Source: Nitrospirota bacterium (GTDB taxonomy: Bacteria; Nitrospirota; Thermodesulfovibrionia; Thermodesulfovibrionales; SM23-35). Taken from it: a DNA stretch of 64,000 nt. A program made the position numbers and the translations under genes. Under the pieces are notes generated by a model. The model had not been told where the DNA came from, made no database searches, and saw nothing but the letters and a program-made list of their open reading frames with translations. The stretch lies in the NCBI GenBank assembly GCA_040754395.1, contig JBFMCL010000007.1, forward strand, positions 57,964-121,963. Direction: 5' to 3'. Below are positions 46,885 to 57,574 of this stretch, piece by piece (the stretch's first letter is position 1; each line of letters starts with the position of its first letter).

Positions 46885-47745
46885 CTACCTCTCTTTCCTT
46901 GCACTTACCAGCATATTGTCTATGAGCCTCGTATTCCCGATTCTTGCCGCAATCGCAAGCAGCACGTCACGGTGAATCTCGGAAAGCTCCCGGAGTGATT
47001 CAGGATCATAGACGCCGGCATAATCAATCGCTGATACCGCAGGTTCTTTTCTGAGCATATCCTGCATAGCTTTTTTGAGAATATCAGCTTGTATTATACC
47101 AGAATTGATCAACACGGAAGCCTCCTTCAGGCTCCTGTAAAGAATGGTTGCCGCTTCCCTCTCTTCTTTACCCAGATAGGAATTCCTTGAACTCATTGCG
47201 AGGCCATCCCGTTCCCTGACTGTCGGGCATATGACGACTTCGATATCCATATCAAGGTCCCTTGCCAGCCTTCTGATAACCACAGTCTGCTGGAAATCCT
47301 TCTGGCCAAAATATGCCCTTGTCGGTTTCACGAGATTGAAGAGTTTGGTAACGACGGTAGCGACTCCCCTGAAATGACCGGGACGGAGGGCACCGCAGAG
47401 ACCTTCTGAAACATTTTCTACATCAATATATGTTGAGAATCCAGCCGGATACATCAGAGATGCATCCGGCAGAAACAGGACGTCAACTTCTTCCCTCGCC
47501 AGTTTTTCCGTGTCGCCCTCAATGTCCCTCGGGTATCTCTGAAAATCCTCTGAAGGGCCGAACTGAATCGGATTTACGAAAATGCTCACCACAGTGATGT
47601 CGTTCTCATGTCTTGCCCTTCTTGCAAGGCTGAGATGACCGTCATGAAGAGCTCCCATGGTCGGAACAAGCCCTATGGTCTTTCCGCGACGCAGACAGCC
47701 AATAACACTGTTCTGCATGACGCGCGGGATTCTGATGACTTCCAT
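46885..47745 (-). CDS. panC: Pantothenate synthetase PanC
   Basis: The 286-residue protein has VPTMGALHDGH, VNPIQFGPSEDF, YFGQKDFQQ and SSRNSYL, the substrate and ATP motifs of pantoate-beta-alanine ligase. It makes pantothenate, the CoA precursor. GAGG lies 5 bases before the ATG at 47745; a GTG at 47751 is an alternative. No panB or panD is near. Confidence 0.95.
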   Translation of the reverse strand: MEVIRIPRVMQNSVIGCLRRGKTIGLVPTMGALHDGHLSLARRARHENDITVVSIFVNPIQFGPSEDFQRYPRDIEGDTEKLAREEVDVLFLPDASLMYPAGFSTYIDVENVSEGLCGALRPGHFRGVATVVTKLFNLVKPTRAYFGQKDFQQTVVIRRLARDLDMDIEVVICPTVRERDGLAMSSRNSYLGKEEREAATILYRSLKEASVLINSGIIQADILKKAMQDMLRKEPAVSAIDYAGVYDPESLRELSEIHRDVLLAIAARIGNTRLIDNMLVSARKER

Positions 47746-47864
47746 GGACACCTCGACAGAAAAATTTGCCCTGTGCAGGCTCTCGCTCGATATAAACTAT
47801 CCAATAGATGATGTTTTTGTCAAACACCTGATCCACGCTCAGGCGGGATTTTTAAATACCTGAT

Positions 47865-48320
47865 ATGGTAAAATTCAAAATTGTGGAAGAAGTTGGCGTT
47901 GTGAAGGGCATCAATGGCTCCCTCGCAACGGTTTCTGTACCGAAGAAGAGTTCCTGCGAGGGATGCACACTGAAGACATGCAGACCGGCGGATCAATTCA
48001 TGGAAATAGAGGCATTGAATCCTGTGGCTGCCCGGATCGGGCAGAAAGTGAGGATCACAATGAAGCCCCATACGTATCTCAGGGGATCGATCATCGTCTA
48101 CGGCATCCCTGCTGCTTCCCTGATTGCAGGTGCTGTCGTGGGGAAGGAGCTGCTCAGCAGCTTTTTTCCGGGTCTTGATCCGGATACGGTATCTGCACTC
48201 TCCGGGGTTGGTGCTTTTGTAGCATCCTTTCTCCTGATAAAGGCATGGAGCAGACGGGATTTCGGAAAGTCTGACTGCACGCCGGTAATCAAGGAAATAC
48301 TGAATGACCAGACGGGTTGA
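47865..48320 (+). CDS. rseC: RseC/SoxR-reducing-system membrane protein
   Basis: The 151-residue protein starts with a VGVVKGINGSLATV strand part, has a Cys cluster (CEGCTLKTC) at about residues 32-41, and two membrane helices (about 75-95 and 105-125). RseC proteins in gammaproteobacteria act with Rsx/Rnf electron-transfer complexes. The Cys motif suggests cluster or metal binding. No rnf genes are in the window. Confidence 0.85.
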   Translation: MVKFKIVEEVGVVKGINGSLATVSVPKKSSCEGCTLKTCRPADQFMEIEALNPVAARIGQKVRITMKPHTYLRGSIIVYGIPAASLIAGAVVGKELLSSFFPGLDPDTVSALSGVGAFVASFLLIKAWSRRDFGKSDCTPVIKEILNDQTG

Positions 48321-48404
48321 GGCTGAAGTAAAGCGCAGGAATCTCCGTATACCTTGCTCTTTACCTTGATCTCAACCTTAATTTCTTGAATACAGGGGGA
48401 ACAT

Positions 48405-50507
48405 ATGGCAAATTTTGAAGTTGACAAAATCCGGAATATCGCTGTCCTCGCACACGGAGGGGCAGGCAAGACATCACTCGTTGAAGCAATGCTCTTCAAT
48501 GCAGGGGCGATAGACAGACTCGGAAACGTTCAGGACGGCAACACCACAACGGATTTCGAACCCGAAGAGATTGAACGCAAGATAACAATCAGTTCTTCCC
48601 TCGCATTCTGCACGTGGAAAGGGTCCAGGATAAACGTGCTTGATACGCCTGGGTTCATCAATTTCCTTGAAGACACGCGGGGATGCCTGCGGGCGGCAGA
48701 CGGTGCGGTCGTCATGGTGAGCGCAATCTCCGGAGTGAAGGCCGAAACCCAGAAGATATGGAAATATGCGTCTGAATTCGAACTGCCAAGGATTATCTTT
48801 ATCAATAAAATGGATAAAGATACAGCCAGTTTCTCTCGGGCAGCCGGTGAGATAGAAAAGGCGTTCGAAACAGAAGCCCTGCCTCTCCAGCTTCCGATCG
48901 GCTCGGGAGAAGGATTCAGGGGAATCGTTGACATTATCACTATGAAGGCTGTGGTGTTTACGTCAGAAAAGGCAGAAGAAGCCGAAATACCGCCGGACAT
49001 GCTTCCTGAAGCGGAAGAATACAGGAAGAAGCTCGTCGAAAAAATCGCTGAATCCGACGATACCCTGCTCGAGAAATACCTTGAAGGAGGAGAGCTCTCA
49101 CACGATGAGATAATAAAGGGCGTAAAAGAAGGGTCACTCACAAAAAGATTCATCCCGGTCATCTGCGGATCTGCGCTCAGGGATATCGCTGTGCCGCAGC
49201 TCCTCGACACAATACTCCTCTGCCTCCCGTCGCCTGCCGAAATGGCCCGCATCGCTCCGATCAGAGGGAAAAACCCGAAGGACGGCACCGAGGTACAGAG
49301 AAAACCTTCTGCAGACGAACCCCTTGCAGCATATGTATTCAAAACGATCGCCGATCCGTTTGCCGGGAGGCTCTCGATATTCAGGGTCTTTTCCGGAACT
49401 CTCAAAGCCGACTCCTCGGTACTGAATGTTACGACCGGCGCAAAGGAAAGGATCGGTCAGGTATTCTTTCTTATGGGCAAGAAGCAGATACCGGCGCAGA
49501 CGATAGGGCCGGGTGAAATAGGCGTCGTCGCCAAGCTGAAAGAAACCTATACCGGGGACACCCTGTCCGACGAGCCCAATCCGGTTTCCTTCGAAAAAGT
49601 GAAATTTGCTGATCCAATTATTTCCTATGCAATCGCGCCGAAGTCCAAAGGGGACGAAGACAAGGTCAGTACAGGATTAAACAGAATTCTCGAAGAAGAC
49701 CCGACCCTGAGATTCCAGAGAGACGAAGAGACAAAGGAAATGCTGCTCTCGGGTATGGGTCAGGTGCATCTCGAAGTGACTCTTGAGAGGCTGAAAAGGA
49801 AATTCGGCGTCGAGGTTCTCATGAAGACACCGAAGGTGCCCTACAGGGAAACCATCAAGATTTCTACTAAGGCACAGGGAAAATATAAAAAGCAGTCAGG
49901 CGGCCGCGGCCAGTACGGTGACTGCTATCTCGAAATAGAACCGGTTGCACGGGGCGGAGGGTATGAATTCGTCGACAGGATTGTCGGGGGCGTTATCCCG
50001 CAGCAATACCGGCCTGCGGTCGAGAAAGGCGTAGTGGAGACCATGAAAGAGGGTGTTATTGCAGGGTACCCGCTTGTCGATATAAAGGTCACCCTGTATG
50101 ACGGTTCCTACCATTCGGTGGACTCATCGGAAATGGCCTTCAAGATTGCCGGCTCAATGGCTTTAAGAAAGGCCGTAAATGATGCGAAACCGATACTGCT
50201 GGAACCCATAATGAAGGTTGAGGTAATTACTCCCGATGATACCCTCGGCGCGGTAATCGGGGATCTGAATTCAAAAAGGGGCAGGGTACAGGGGGTCGAG
50301 CCCCAGGCAGGCGGCAATCAGAAAATTAACGCACAAGTCCCCATGTCAGAAATGCTCGTATATGCTAACCAGCTGACCAGTCTGACGTCCGGAAGAGGGC
50401 TTTATTCCATGGAATTTTCCCATCACGAGGAACTTCCCAGCCACTTGACACAGAAGATCATCGCTGAACGGGAAGCTCAGAAGAAAGAAAAGGAAGAAGA
50501 GAAGTAA
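48405..50507 (+). CDS. Elongation factor G paralogue (EF-G2-like)
   Basis: The 700-residue protein has all five EF-G domains, with the GTPase G1 loop as AHGGAGKTS, G3 as DTPGF and G4 NKMD. Classical EF-G has AHIDAGKTT and DTPGH, whose His takes part in GTP hydrolysis; here it is Phe. This matches the second class of EF-G seen in many bacteria alongside the canonical factor, with a role that is not firmly known. GGGGGAA precedes the ATG. It is followed by ileS. Confidence 0.9.
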   Translation: MANFEVDKIRNIAVLAHGGAGKTSLVEAMLFNAGAIDRLGNVQDGNTTTDFEPEEIERKITISSSLAFCTWKGSRINVLDTPGFINFLEDTRGCLRAADGAVVMVSAISGVKAETQKIWKYASEFELPRIIFINKMDKDTASFSRAAGEIEKAFETEALPLQLPIGSGEGFRGIVDIITMKAVVFTSEKAEEAEIPPDMLPEAEEYRKKLVEKIAESDDTLLEKYLEGGELSHDEIIKGVKEGSLTKRFIPVICGSALRDIAVPQLLDTILLCLPSPAEMARIAPIRGKNPKDGTEVQRKPSADEPLAAYVFKTIADPFAGRLSIFRVFSGTLKADSSVLNVTTGAKERIGQVFFLMGKKQIPAQTIGPGEIGVVAKLKETYTGDTLSDEPNPVSFEKVKFADPIISYAIAPKSKGDEDKVSTGLNRILEEDPTLRFQRDEETKEMLLSGMGQVHLEVTLERLKRKFGVEVLMKTPKVPYRETIKISTKAQGKYKKQSGGRGQYGDCYLEIEPVARGGGYEFVDRIVGGVIPQQYRPAVEKGVVETMKEGVIAGYPLVDIKVTLYDGSYHSVDSSEMAFKIAGSMALRKAVNDAKPILLEPIMKVEVITPDDTLGAVIGDLNSKRGRVQGVEPQAGGNQKINAQVPMSEMLVYANQLTSLTSGRGLYSMEFSHHEELPSHLTQKIIAEREAQKKEKEEEK

Positions 50508-50522
50508 GAGGGGTTTCAGCTC

Positions 50523-53354
50523 ATGCCAAAAGACTACAAGGATACCCTGAATCTTCCGCTGACAGATTTTCCCATGAAAGCCAATCTGGCACAGAAGGAG
50601 CCCTTTCTTCTCAGGTTCTGGGAGGAAAAGGAAATATACGCCAGAATCCAGGAAAAAAACAGGAAAGGCACGCACTACATTCTTCACGACGGCCCGCCAT
50701 ATGCAAACGGACATATCCATATCGGGCATGCCCTGAACAAGATACTCAAGGATATCATCGTGAAGTACAAATCGATGAAGGGTTTTTACGCTCCCTATGT
50801 GCCCGGCTGGGACTGCCACGGGCTCCCGATCGAACTCCAGGTTGACAAAAATCTCGGCGACAGGAAAGACACGCTTGATATCCTTGAAAAAAGAAGACTC
50901 TGCAAGGGATATGCAGCGGAATTCGTGGATATTCAGCGGGACGAATTCGTCAGGCTCGGGGTTTTCGGTGACTGGCAGACACCCTACCTGACCATGTCGA
51001 ATGCATACGAGGGGACAATCGTAAGGGAATTCTGCCGTTTTTTCGAGAACGGATACGTCTATAAGGGGAAGAAACCCGTGCACTGGTGTCCTTCCTGCAT
51101 TACCGCCCTTGCCGAGGCAGAGGTTGAGTACGGGAATAAAGAGTCCCCGTCAATATTCGTGAAATTCCCCCTTGATGAGGAAAATATCCGGCGATATTTC
51201 CCCGAACTGGAAGGGGAAAAGGTATCTGTACTGATATGGACAACCACTCCCTGGACCCTTCCTGCAAACCTTGCAGTGGCGTTTCATCCTGACTTCGGGT
51301 ACATTGCCGTCAGGCAGGACAGCGAGACATATCTCATCGCAGAAGGAAGGCAGGAAGCCCTCAGGGAAAAAATCGGCCTTGGAGGGAATACCGTCTCAAG
51401 AAAAACCGGGAAAGAACTCGAGGGCATGCATGTTCGCCATCCTTTTTTCGGGAGACATTCCGTCGCAGTGCTCGGGGAATTCGTCTCACTCGAGGATGGA
51501 ACCGGCATTGTCCACATTGCACCTGGGCATGGTGAAGACGACTATGAGACCGGGCTGAAATACAATCTCGATATCTATGCTCCCGTTGACAAGCATGGCA
51601 AGTTCAGGTTCAGCGGGACCGAACAGGACTCGTCCCTGCAGGGGAAGTTTGTGTTCAAGGCGAATGCGGAAATAATCGGAATCCTGAAAGAACACAATGC
51701 CCTTGTTATGGAAGAAAAGATCACACATTCATATCCCCATTGCTGGCGATGCAAAAAACCCGTCATTTTCCGGGCAACAGCGCAATGGTTCATCTCCATG
51801 GACAGGAAAGGGCTGAGGCAACAGGCTTTGTCGGAGATAGGAAACGCCACCTGGATTCCGAAATGGGGGATGGACAGAATTCAGGGGATGGTCTCCAACA
51901 GGCCTGACTGGTGTATCTCAAGGCAGAGGGCATGGGGGGTACCGATTACGGTGCTGAGATGTGATGCATGTGAGGAGTTTGTCTCAGACCATGATGTGTT
52001 ATCACGCATTGTTGCCCTGGTGGAGGAACAGAGTGCCGATGTATGGTTTATGAAAAATCCCGAGGAATTCCTGCCCGCAGGATACGTGTGCAGGAAATGC
52101 GGCAGCTCATCCTTTTCGAAGGAAACGGACATCCTCGATGTCTGGTTCGACTCCGGTGTCAGCCACGCCGCTGTCATGGAGACAGACGAAAGGCTTTCCT
52201 GGCCTGCCGATATGTATCTTGAGGGGAGCGACCAGCACAGGGGATGGTTTCAGAGTTCCCTTCTCGCGTCTGTCGGAACCAGGGGGAAAGCCCCTTACAG
52301 GACTGTGCTTACCCACGGGTTCACGGTCGACGGTCAGGGCAAGAAGATGTCCAAATCCCTCGGAAACGTGGTCGCACCGCAGGAGGTCATTAAGAGCAAC
52401 GGCGCGGAGATACTCCGCCTGTGGGTTTCAGCTGAGGATTACCGGGATGACGTAAGAATCTCGAAGGAGATACTCGACAGACTCACGGAGGCATACCGGA
52501 AAATCAGGAACACCTGCAGGTTTCTGCTGGGGAATGTATATGATTTCGACGGGCAGGATTACCGTTCAGACATGCTGGAGATTGACAGATGGGCAATGAG
52601 CAGGCTGCAGAGCTTCACCCGAAAAGTCGTATCCGCCTATGACAGCTTTGATTTTCACGAGGTATTCCACAGCATCTATAATTTTTGTGTTGTCGATATG
52701 AGCTCTTTTTATCTCGATGTCCTGAAGGACAGGCTCTATACATTCAAATCCGACTCACGGGAAAGACGTGCTGCCCAGTGGGTCCTGAGCCGGATACTGT
52801 CGACGATGACAAGGCTGATGGCCCCGATACTTTCGTTTACCGCAGAGGAGGTCTGGCAGAATATAAGGCAAAAGGGCGAAAATCGGGAACAGAGTAAAAC
52901 AGGGGTTGTGGAATCGGTATTCCTCGCTTCATTCCCGGAGGTCAATGAAGAATTCCATGACCCGAACCTTGAGAAAACATGGAACGATCTGTTCATGCTG
53001 AGAAATGAGGTAAACAAGGCAATCGAGATCAGGAGGATGGAAAGATTCCTCGGCAATTCTCTCGAAGCACGGATCGTGCTCCGGCTTCCGGAACAATACA
53101 AAACCCCTGTTGCAGAGAGAAAAGACTTTCTCGCAACCTTTTTCATCGTCTCATCAGTAGCGCTCTCCGGGGAAAGCAATCCTGATGCTTTCAAAAGCAC
53201 AGAGATCGAAGGACTCGAGATCAGTGTGGAAAAGGCCTCTGGCACAAAGTGCCAGAGATGCTGGAACTGGAGTGAGGCCGTCGGCACATTTGCAGATGCT
53301 TCCGACCTCTGCGACCGCTGTCATAAGGTCGTGTTCGGCAAAGAAGCACGTTGA
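50523..53354 (+). CDS. ileS: Isoleucyl-tRNA synthetase
   Basis: The 943-residue protein has the HIGH motif (ANGHIHIGHALN), the editing domain (TTPWTLPANLA), KMSKS (GKKMSKSLGN) and the C-terminal zinc site (CQRCW and CDRC). It charges tRNA-Ile in the cytoplasm. A GAGGGG ribosome site precedes the ATG 15 bases after the EF-G stop. lspA follows by 67 bases, a common bacterial arrangement. Confidence 0.98.
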   Translation: MPKDYKDTLNLPLTDFPMKANLAQKEPFLLRFWEEKEIYARIQEKNRKGTHYILHDGPPYANGHIHIGHALNKILKDIIVKYKSMKGFYAPYVPGWDCHGLPIELQVDKNLGDRKDTLDILEKRRLCKGYAAEFVDIQRDEFVRLGVFGDWQTPYLTMSNAYEGTIVREFCRFFENGYVYKGKKPVHWCPSCITALAEAEVEYGNKESPSIFVKFPLDEENIRRYFPELEGEKVSVLIWTTTPWTLPANLAVAFHPDFGYIAVRQDSETYLIAEGRQEALREKIGLGGNTVSRKTGKELEGMHVRHPFFGRHSVAVLGEFVSLEDGTGIVHIAPGHGEDDYETGLKYNLDIYAPVDKHGKFRFSGTEQDSSLQGKFVFKANAEIIGILKEHNALVMEEKITHSYPHCWRCKKPVIFRATAQWFISMDRKGLRQQALSEIGNATWIPKWGMDRIQGMVSNRPDWCISRQRAWGVPITVLRCDACEEFVSDHDVLSRIVALVEEQSADVWFMKNPEEFLPAGYVCRKCGSSSFSKETDILDVWFDSGVSHAAVMETDERLSWPADMYLEGSDQHRGWFQSSLLASVGTRGKAPYRTVLTHGFTVDGQGKKMSKSLGNVVAPQEVIKSNGAEILRLWVSAEDYRDDVRISKEILDRLTEAYRKIRNTCRFLLGNVYDFDGQDYRSDMLEIDRWAMSRLQSFTRKVVSAYDSFDFHEVFHSIYNFCVVDMSSFYLDVLKDRLYTFKSDSRERRAAQWVLSRILSTMTRLMAPILSFTAEEVWQNIRQKGENREQSKTGVVESVFLASFPEVNEEFHDPNLEKTWNDLFMLRNEVNKAIEIRRMERFLGNSLEARIVLRLPEQYKTPVAERKDFLATFFIVSSVALSGESNPDAFKSTEIEGLEISVEKASGTKCQRCWNWSEAVGTFADASDLCDRCHKVVFGKEAR

Positions 53355-53421
53355 TTTCTTTCCCGGAATACCGGCAGGATGTCACCGGAGTAGCGGTCTT
53401 TTTGCACAGGGCGGGCAGAGA

Positions 53422-53883
53422 ATGAAAAGAAATGCATATGTTTTCCTGATTGTTGTTGGTATCGTGGTGCTCGATCAGGTCACCAAATACTGGATCGCCA
53501 GCTCCATGGGTCCGACCGATTCCATAGAGCTGTTCCCGTTCCTCCACATCGTCAATGTAAGGAACACCGGCGCCGCATTTGGGAGTTTCAGAGAACTCGG
53601 GAGCAGTTTCTTCATTATTGTTTCGGGAATGGCCATTGTCTTCGTGATATATCTTCTGCACAAAAGGCTCTATAATACCATTGGACTTTCCCTCATCCTT
53701 GGGGGAGCCATAGGCAATCTCATCGACAGGATCGCCTACGGCCAGGTTGTCGATTTTATCGATTTTTCTGTCGGCAGGTTTCACTGGCCTGCGTTCAATG
53801 TGGCGGACTCCTCCCTTACCATCGGTATCGGGGTGATCTTTCTGACTTCGTTTCTCAAAAAGCAGCCTTCGCCCACACAATAA
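53422..53883 (+). CDS. lspA: Lipoprotein signal peptidase LspA
   Basis: The 153-residue protein has four membrane helices and both catalytic aspartates, in NLIDRIAYGQVVDFIDF and FNVADSSLTIG, plus NTGAAFG. It removes signal peptides from diacylated prolipoproteins. The start at 53422 is chosen because the first helix follows at once; upstream in-frame residues belong to the end of ileS in another frame. Confidence 0.97.
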   Translation: MKRNAYVFLIVVGIVVLDQVTKYWIASSMGPTDSIELFPFLHIVNVRNTGAAFGSFRELGSSFFIIVSGMAIVFVIYLLHKRLYNTIGLSLILGGAIGNLIDRIAYGQVVDFIDFSVGRFHWPAFNVADSSLTIGIGVIFLTSFLKKQPSPTQ

Positions 53884-54052
53884 GTATCCCCTGCAGGTAC
53901 CGGCAATCCCCTGCAAAAGATCATGGTGCAATGATCTGTGCCATCTTTCCTGGTAACCCGGAGCACAAACCCCGGTGACGGCATTTGACTTCTTCCCCCT
54001 GTTTGGATAATAGTAAAGGGAACCTTCACCGGAAAGGGGGATTTTCAGGGGG

Positions 54053-54829
54053 ATGAAATACACGGTATCCACACTGTGTCTTGCCATGAGTCTTTTGGTT
54101 GCTGCCGTCACTGCGGGTGGTGCGGAATGGGAATATCTTGGCGCAGACAAGAACGGGATTCCGCTTTTTTATGACAAAAAGAATATTACTGAATCTGACG
54201 GCATAATAAAAATCTTTCAGAAGCAGGCATATCCCGAAGAGATGCTGCAGCGGATAGGGGAAAGGTTTGGCGCCAGATACGCGGATTTGAAGAAGATCGT
54301 GAACCTGGTAGAAATAGACTGTGAAAGCAGAAGTACCAGAACCAGCTCCGTCACCTATTATGACGCAAAAGACAACATCATCGAAACAAAACAGGGAGAT
54401 AGAGAGTGGACATCAATTCCGTATGCACATGCATCAGCATCAAACATCCTTTATGAACTCTCCTGTCCTGCCGAATGGACTCATATCACCTCGTCAAAGG
54501 AGCAGGATTATTTCCTGAATGCACGCAGAATCTCATCCAGCACCTCTGATGTGACATTCTGGATGAAAGGGGTTGACCGCACAACCTCACTGGACACGGA
54601 AAAGGACAAATTCACGATAAGATGCAATAACGGAACCTATGCCCTCAGGTACCACGTCAAATATGCCCCTGACGGCACGGCATCGACAGTAAAATCCTAT
54701 GAACGTCTCGCAGAATGGTCAAAGATCGGCAATGATACAATAATCGGCTTTTTCCGGCAGGTCCTGTGCACTGATGGTCTCGCAAGGAAAGATATCAGGG
54801 AGCATCTGAACTATCTTACACAGAAATAG
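54053..54829 (+). CDS. Exported protein with two adhesin-E-like domains
   Basis: The 258-residue protein has a signal peptide (about 1-23, cut near GGA-EWE) and two related halves: EWEYLGADKNGIPLFYD...YELSC and EWTHITSSKEQDYFLNA...RQVLC, each of about 110 residues with a Cys pair. This resembles the surface-adhesin E fold of Haemophilus. The name implies host adhesion, which need not apply here. It lies between lspA and lgt, but lacks a lipobox. Confidence 0.72.
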   Translation: MKYTVSTLCLAMSLLVAAVTAGGAEWEYLGADKNGIPLFYDKKNITESDGIIKIFQKQAYPEEMLQRIGERFGARYADLKKIVNLVEIDCESRSTRTSSVTYYDAKDNIIETKQGDREWTSIPYAHASASNILYELSCPAEWTHITSSKEQDYFLNARRISSSTSDVTFWMKGVDRTTSLDTEKDKFTIRCNNGTYALRYHVKYAPDGTASTVKSYERLAEWSKIGNDTIIGFFRQVLCTDGLARKDIREHLNYLTQK

Positions 54830-54870
54830 CAATCGCCGTTTTCTGCGCTGCAGTCTGATTTGGCCTTCTG

Positions 54871-54879
54871 TGCTATTAT
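54871..54879 (+). promoter_or_regulatory. Extended -10 promoter giving a leaderless lgt mRNA
   Basis: TGC followed by TATTAT; the expected start point about 7 bases on is the A of the lgt ATG at 54886. No ribosome site is visible. Confidence 0.4.
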
Positions 54880-54885
54880 ATGTAA

Positions 54886-55671
54886 ATGTATCCGGTCCTG
54901 TTCAAATTTGGCCCTCTTACAGTTCACACGTACGGCTTCCTCGTAGCGCTTGGCTTCCTCATCGGATTGAGCTTTGCCGTAATACAGGCAAAAAAGGAGG
55001 GGGTTTCCTCAGAGAAAATCATCGACCTCTCATTTTACCTGCTCCTTTCCGCAATAATCGGTTCAAGACTTTTTTTCGTCTTCATTAATTTCGACCACTA
55101 TCTCAGCAAACCTCTTGACATATTCAAGATATGGGAAGGCGGCCTGGTCTTTTACGGCGGAGTGCTCCTCGCAATTCCCACCGTACTGTGGTACGTGAAA
55201 AAACACAGCCTCCCTTTCTGGAGTACTGCAGATATATTTACACCTTCAATTGCAATCGGACATTCCTTCGGGAGGCTCGGCTGCTTTGCTGCAGGCTGCT
55301 GCTACGGGAAGACCGCTGAACTGCTCCCGTGGGGAGTAATCTTTACCGACCCCGAATGTCTTGCACCCACCAGGCTTCCGCTGCACCCAACACAACTCTA
55401 TGAGTCTGCAGGAGAGTTCGTCAACTTCCTTGTGCTTCTGGGCTTAAGGAGGCACAAGTCTTTCAATGGCCAGCTTTTCATGACCTACCTGCTCCTGTAT
55501 TCCGTCCTGAGATTTACTGTCGAGTTTTTCAGGGGTGACATCAGCAGGGGATTCATCTATTCTCAACTTTCCGTTTCGCAGGGAATCAGTATTCTGCTGT
55601 TTCTTGGAGGCATTGCAGGCTTCATCATCCTGAAACACAGGAATCGCCGTGTCACGGGAAACAGCCCCTGA
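54886..55671 (+). CDS. lgt: Prolipoprotein diacylglyceryl transferase Lgt
   Basis: The 261-residue protein has seven membrane helices and the signature HSFGRLGCFAAGCCYG with the essential Arg, plus HPTQLYES. It transfers diacylglycerol from phosphatidylglycerol to the lipobox cysteine, the step before LspA. It starts 56 bases after the adhesin-like gene and seems to have its own promoter. Confidence 0.97.
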   Translation: MYPVLFKFGPLTVHTYGFLVALGFLIGLSFAVIQAKKEGVSSEKIIDLSFYLLLSAIIGSRLFFVFINFDHYLSKPLDIFKIWEGGLVFYGGVLLAIPTVLWYVKKHSLPFWSTADIFTPSIAIGHSFGRLGCFAAGCCYGKTAELLPWGVIFTDPECLAPTRLPLHPTQLYESAGEFVNFLVLLGLRRHKSFNGQLFMTYLLLYSVLRFTVEFFRGDISRGFIYSQLSVSQGISILLFLGGIAGFIILKHRNRRVTGNSP

Positions 55672-55879
55672 TATACGCATTCTCTTCATTACTACGTAAG
55701 GGGCATGCCTTTTTTCTTCTCTCCGGAGCGGTCAGGTTGCAGGTCCTCGGGAACCCGGATGCCATGGAAACAGCGTCCCCCGGGGCAGTTTTGAAAGCTT
55801 CATGATTTTCTGATATATTTATCAGTGGAATGCGCCGCAGATTTTCGCATCTCCTGAAGAAAAAGACCGGGAGGGACTT

Positions 55880-57538
55880 ATGCTTAAGAAAGTGAATCCG
55901 CTCGAAACAGCCGCATGGAAGAAGCTCCAGGACCACTTCATCCTCATGAAAGATAAAAGGATGGATGCAATGTTCCGTGAATCTCCCGAACGGTTTTCCA
56001 GGTTTTCCCTCCGGTTTGAAGACATCCTGCTTGACTACTCAAAAAATATCATCACCGACGAAACCCTCCGGCTTTTTCTTGCGCTGGCCGAAGAAGTGCA
56101 CCTCCGGGAAGCGATCGAGAAAATGTTCTCCGGAGATGCGATAAACGAAACCGAAAACCGTGCAGTGCTGCATACCGCGCTCAGGAACCGTGCAAACTCG
56201 CCGGTGTATGTAAACGGCAATGACGTCATGCCCGAAGTGAACCGGGTGCTGAACCAAATGGAGGGCTTTTCAGAACTGGTTCTCTCAGGGAAATGGAAGG
56301 GCTATGCCGGAAAACCTGTTTCGGATATCGTGAACATCGGTATCGGCGGCTCTGACCTCGGACCGGTGATGGTCACCGAAGCCCTGAAACCGTATAAAAT
56401 GTCCCGTATCAATGCGCACTTTGTTTCGAACATAGACGCCACGCATATCACTGAAACCCTGAAAAACCTGTCACCCGAAACGACATTGTTCATGATTGCC
56501 TCAAAGACGTTTACCACACAGGAGACCATGACAAACGCACACACCGCACGAAAATGGTTTCTCGCCGCCGCAAAGGATGAAATCCATATACAGAAACATT
56601 TTGTGGCGATATCCACCAATGAGGAAGCGGTGAAGGATTTCGGGATCGATCCCGCTCACATGTTCCGCTTCTGGGACTGGGTCGGTGGAAGATATTCCCT
56701 CTGGTCCGCCATAGGGCTCTCGATCGCCTGTGCTGTCGGCTTCGAGAACTTCACTGAACTGCTTGAAGGCGCGCACGCAATGGACAGGCATTTCAGAGAA
56801 ACGCCTTTTGAGAAAAACATCCCCGTGATCCTGGCATGTATCGGCATCTGGTACAACAATTTTTTCGGAGCCCAGACTGAGGCCATCCTTCCGTATGACC
56901 AGTACATGCACAGGTTCCCTGCCTATTTCCAGCAGGGCAATATGGAAAGCAACGGGAAAAGTGTCGGCAGGGACGGACATGAAATCGCACATCAGTCAGG
57001 TCCGGTTATCTGGGGAGAACCCGGAACAAACGGCCAGCATGCCTTTTACCAGCTGCTCCACCAGGGGACCAAACTGGTACCCTGCGATTTTATCGCGCCC
57101 GCGATCAGCCACAACCCGTCCGGAGACCATCACCCCACGCTGCTCTCGAATTTCTTCGCACAGACCGAGGCATTGATGAAAGGCAGATCCGAAGATGAGG
57201 TCGTCGGGGAACTCAGGCGGGCGGGGAAAAGCGAAGAGGAGATTAGGAGACTAGCTCCGTTCATGGTTTTCAAGGGGAACAGGCCTTCCAATTCGATCCT
57301 CTGCAAGAAACTCACTCCGAGGACACTCGGCAGTCTGATCGCAATGTACGAACATAAAATCTTTGTCCAGGGTGTCGTCTGGAATATCTTCAGTTTTGAT
57401 CAGTGGGGGGTGGAACTCGGGAAACAGCTCGCCGCGAAAATCCTTCCCGAACTCGGAAATGATGATCCGGTGTCTTCCCACGATCCATCAACGAACGGTC
57501 TTATCAATGCATTCAAGGAAATGCGAAGAAAAGCATAA
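55880..57538 (+). CDS. pgi: Glucose-6-phosphate isomerase
   Basis: The 552-residue protein has the phosphosugar motifs [24 protein letters not shown] and the signature [10 protein letters not shown], plus [10 protein letters not shown] and the C-terminal [10 protein letters not shown]. It interconverts glucose-6-phosphate and fructose-6-phosphate. Length matches the long (E. coli) type. GGGAGGG lies just before the ATG. Monocistronic by position. Confidence 0.98.
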   Translation: MLKKVNPLETAAWKKLQDHFILMKDKRMDAMFRESPERFSRFSLRFEDILLDYSKNIITDETLRLFLALAEEVHLREAIEKMFSGDAINETENRAVLHTALRNRANSPVYVNGNDVMPEVNRVLNQMEGFSELVLSGKWKGYAGKPVSDIVNIGIGGSDLGPVMVTEALKPYKMSRINAHFVSNIDATHITETLKNLSPETTLFMIASKTFTTQETMTNAHTARKWFLAAAKDEIHIQKHFVAISTNEEAVKDFGIDPAHMFRFWDWVGGRYSLWSAIGLSIACAVGFENFTELLEGAHAMDRHFRETPFEKNIPVILACIGIWYNNFFGAQTEAILPYDQYMHRFPAYFQQGNMESNGKSVGRDGHEIAHQSGPVIWGEPGTNGQHAFYQLLHQGTKLVPCDFIAPAISHNPSGDHHPTLLSNFFAQTEALMKGRSEDEVVGELRRAGKSEEEIRRLAPFMVFKGNRPSNSILCKKLTPRTLGSLIAMYEHKIFVQGVVWNIFSFDQWGVELGKQLAAKILPELGNDDPVSSHDPSTNGLINAFKEMRRKA

Positions 57539-57574
57539 CACTGCGTTGTGTGCCCGCGGATAAAATGATACCGT

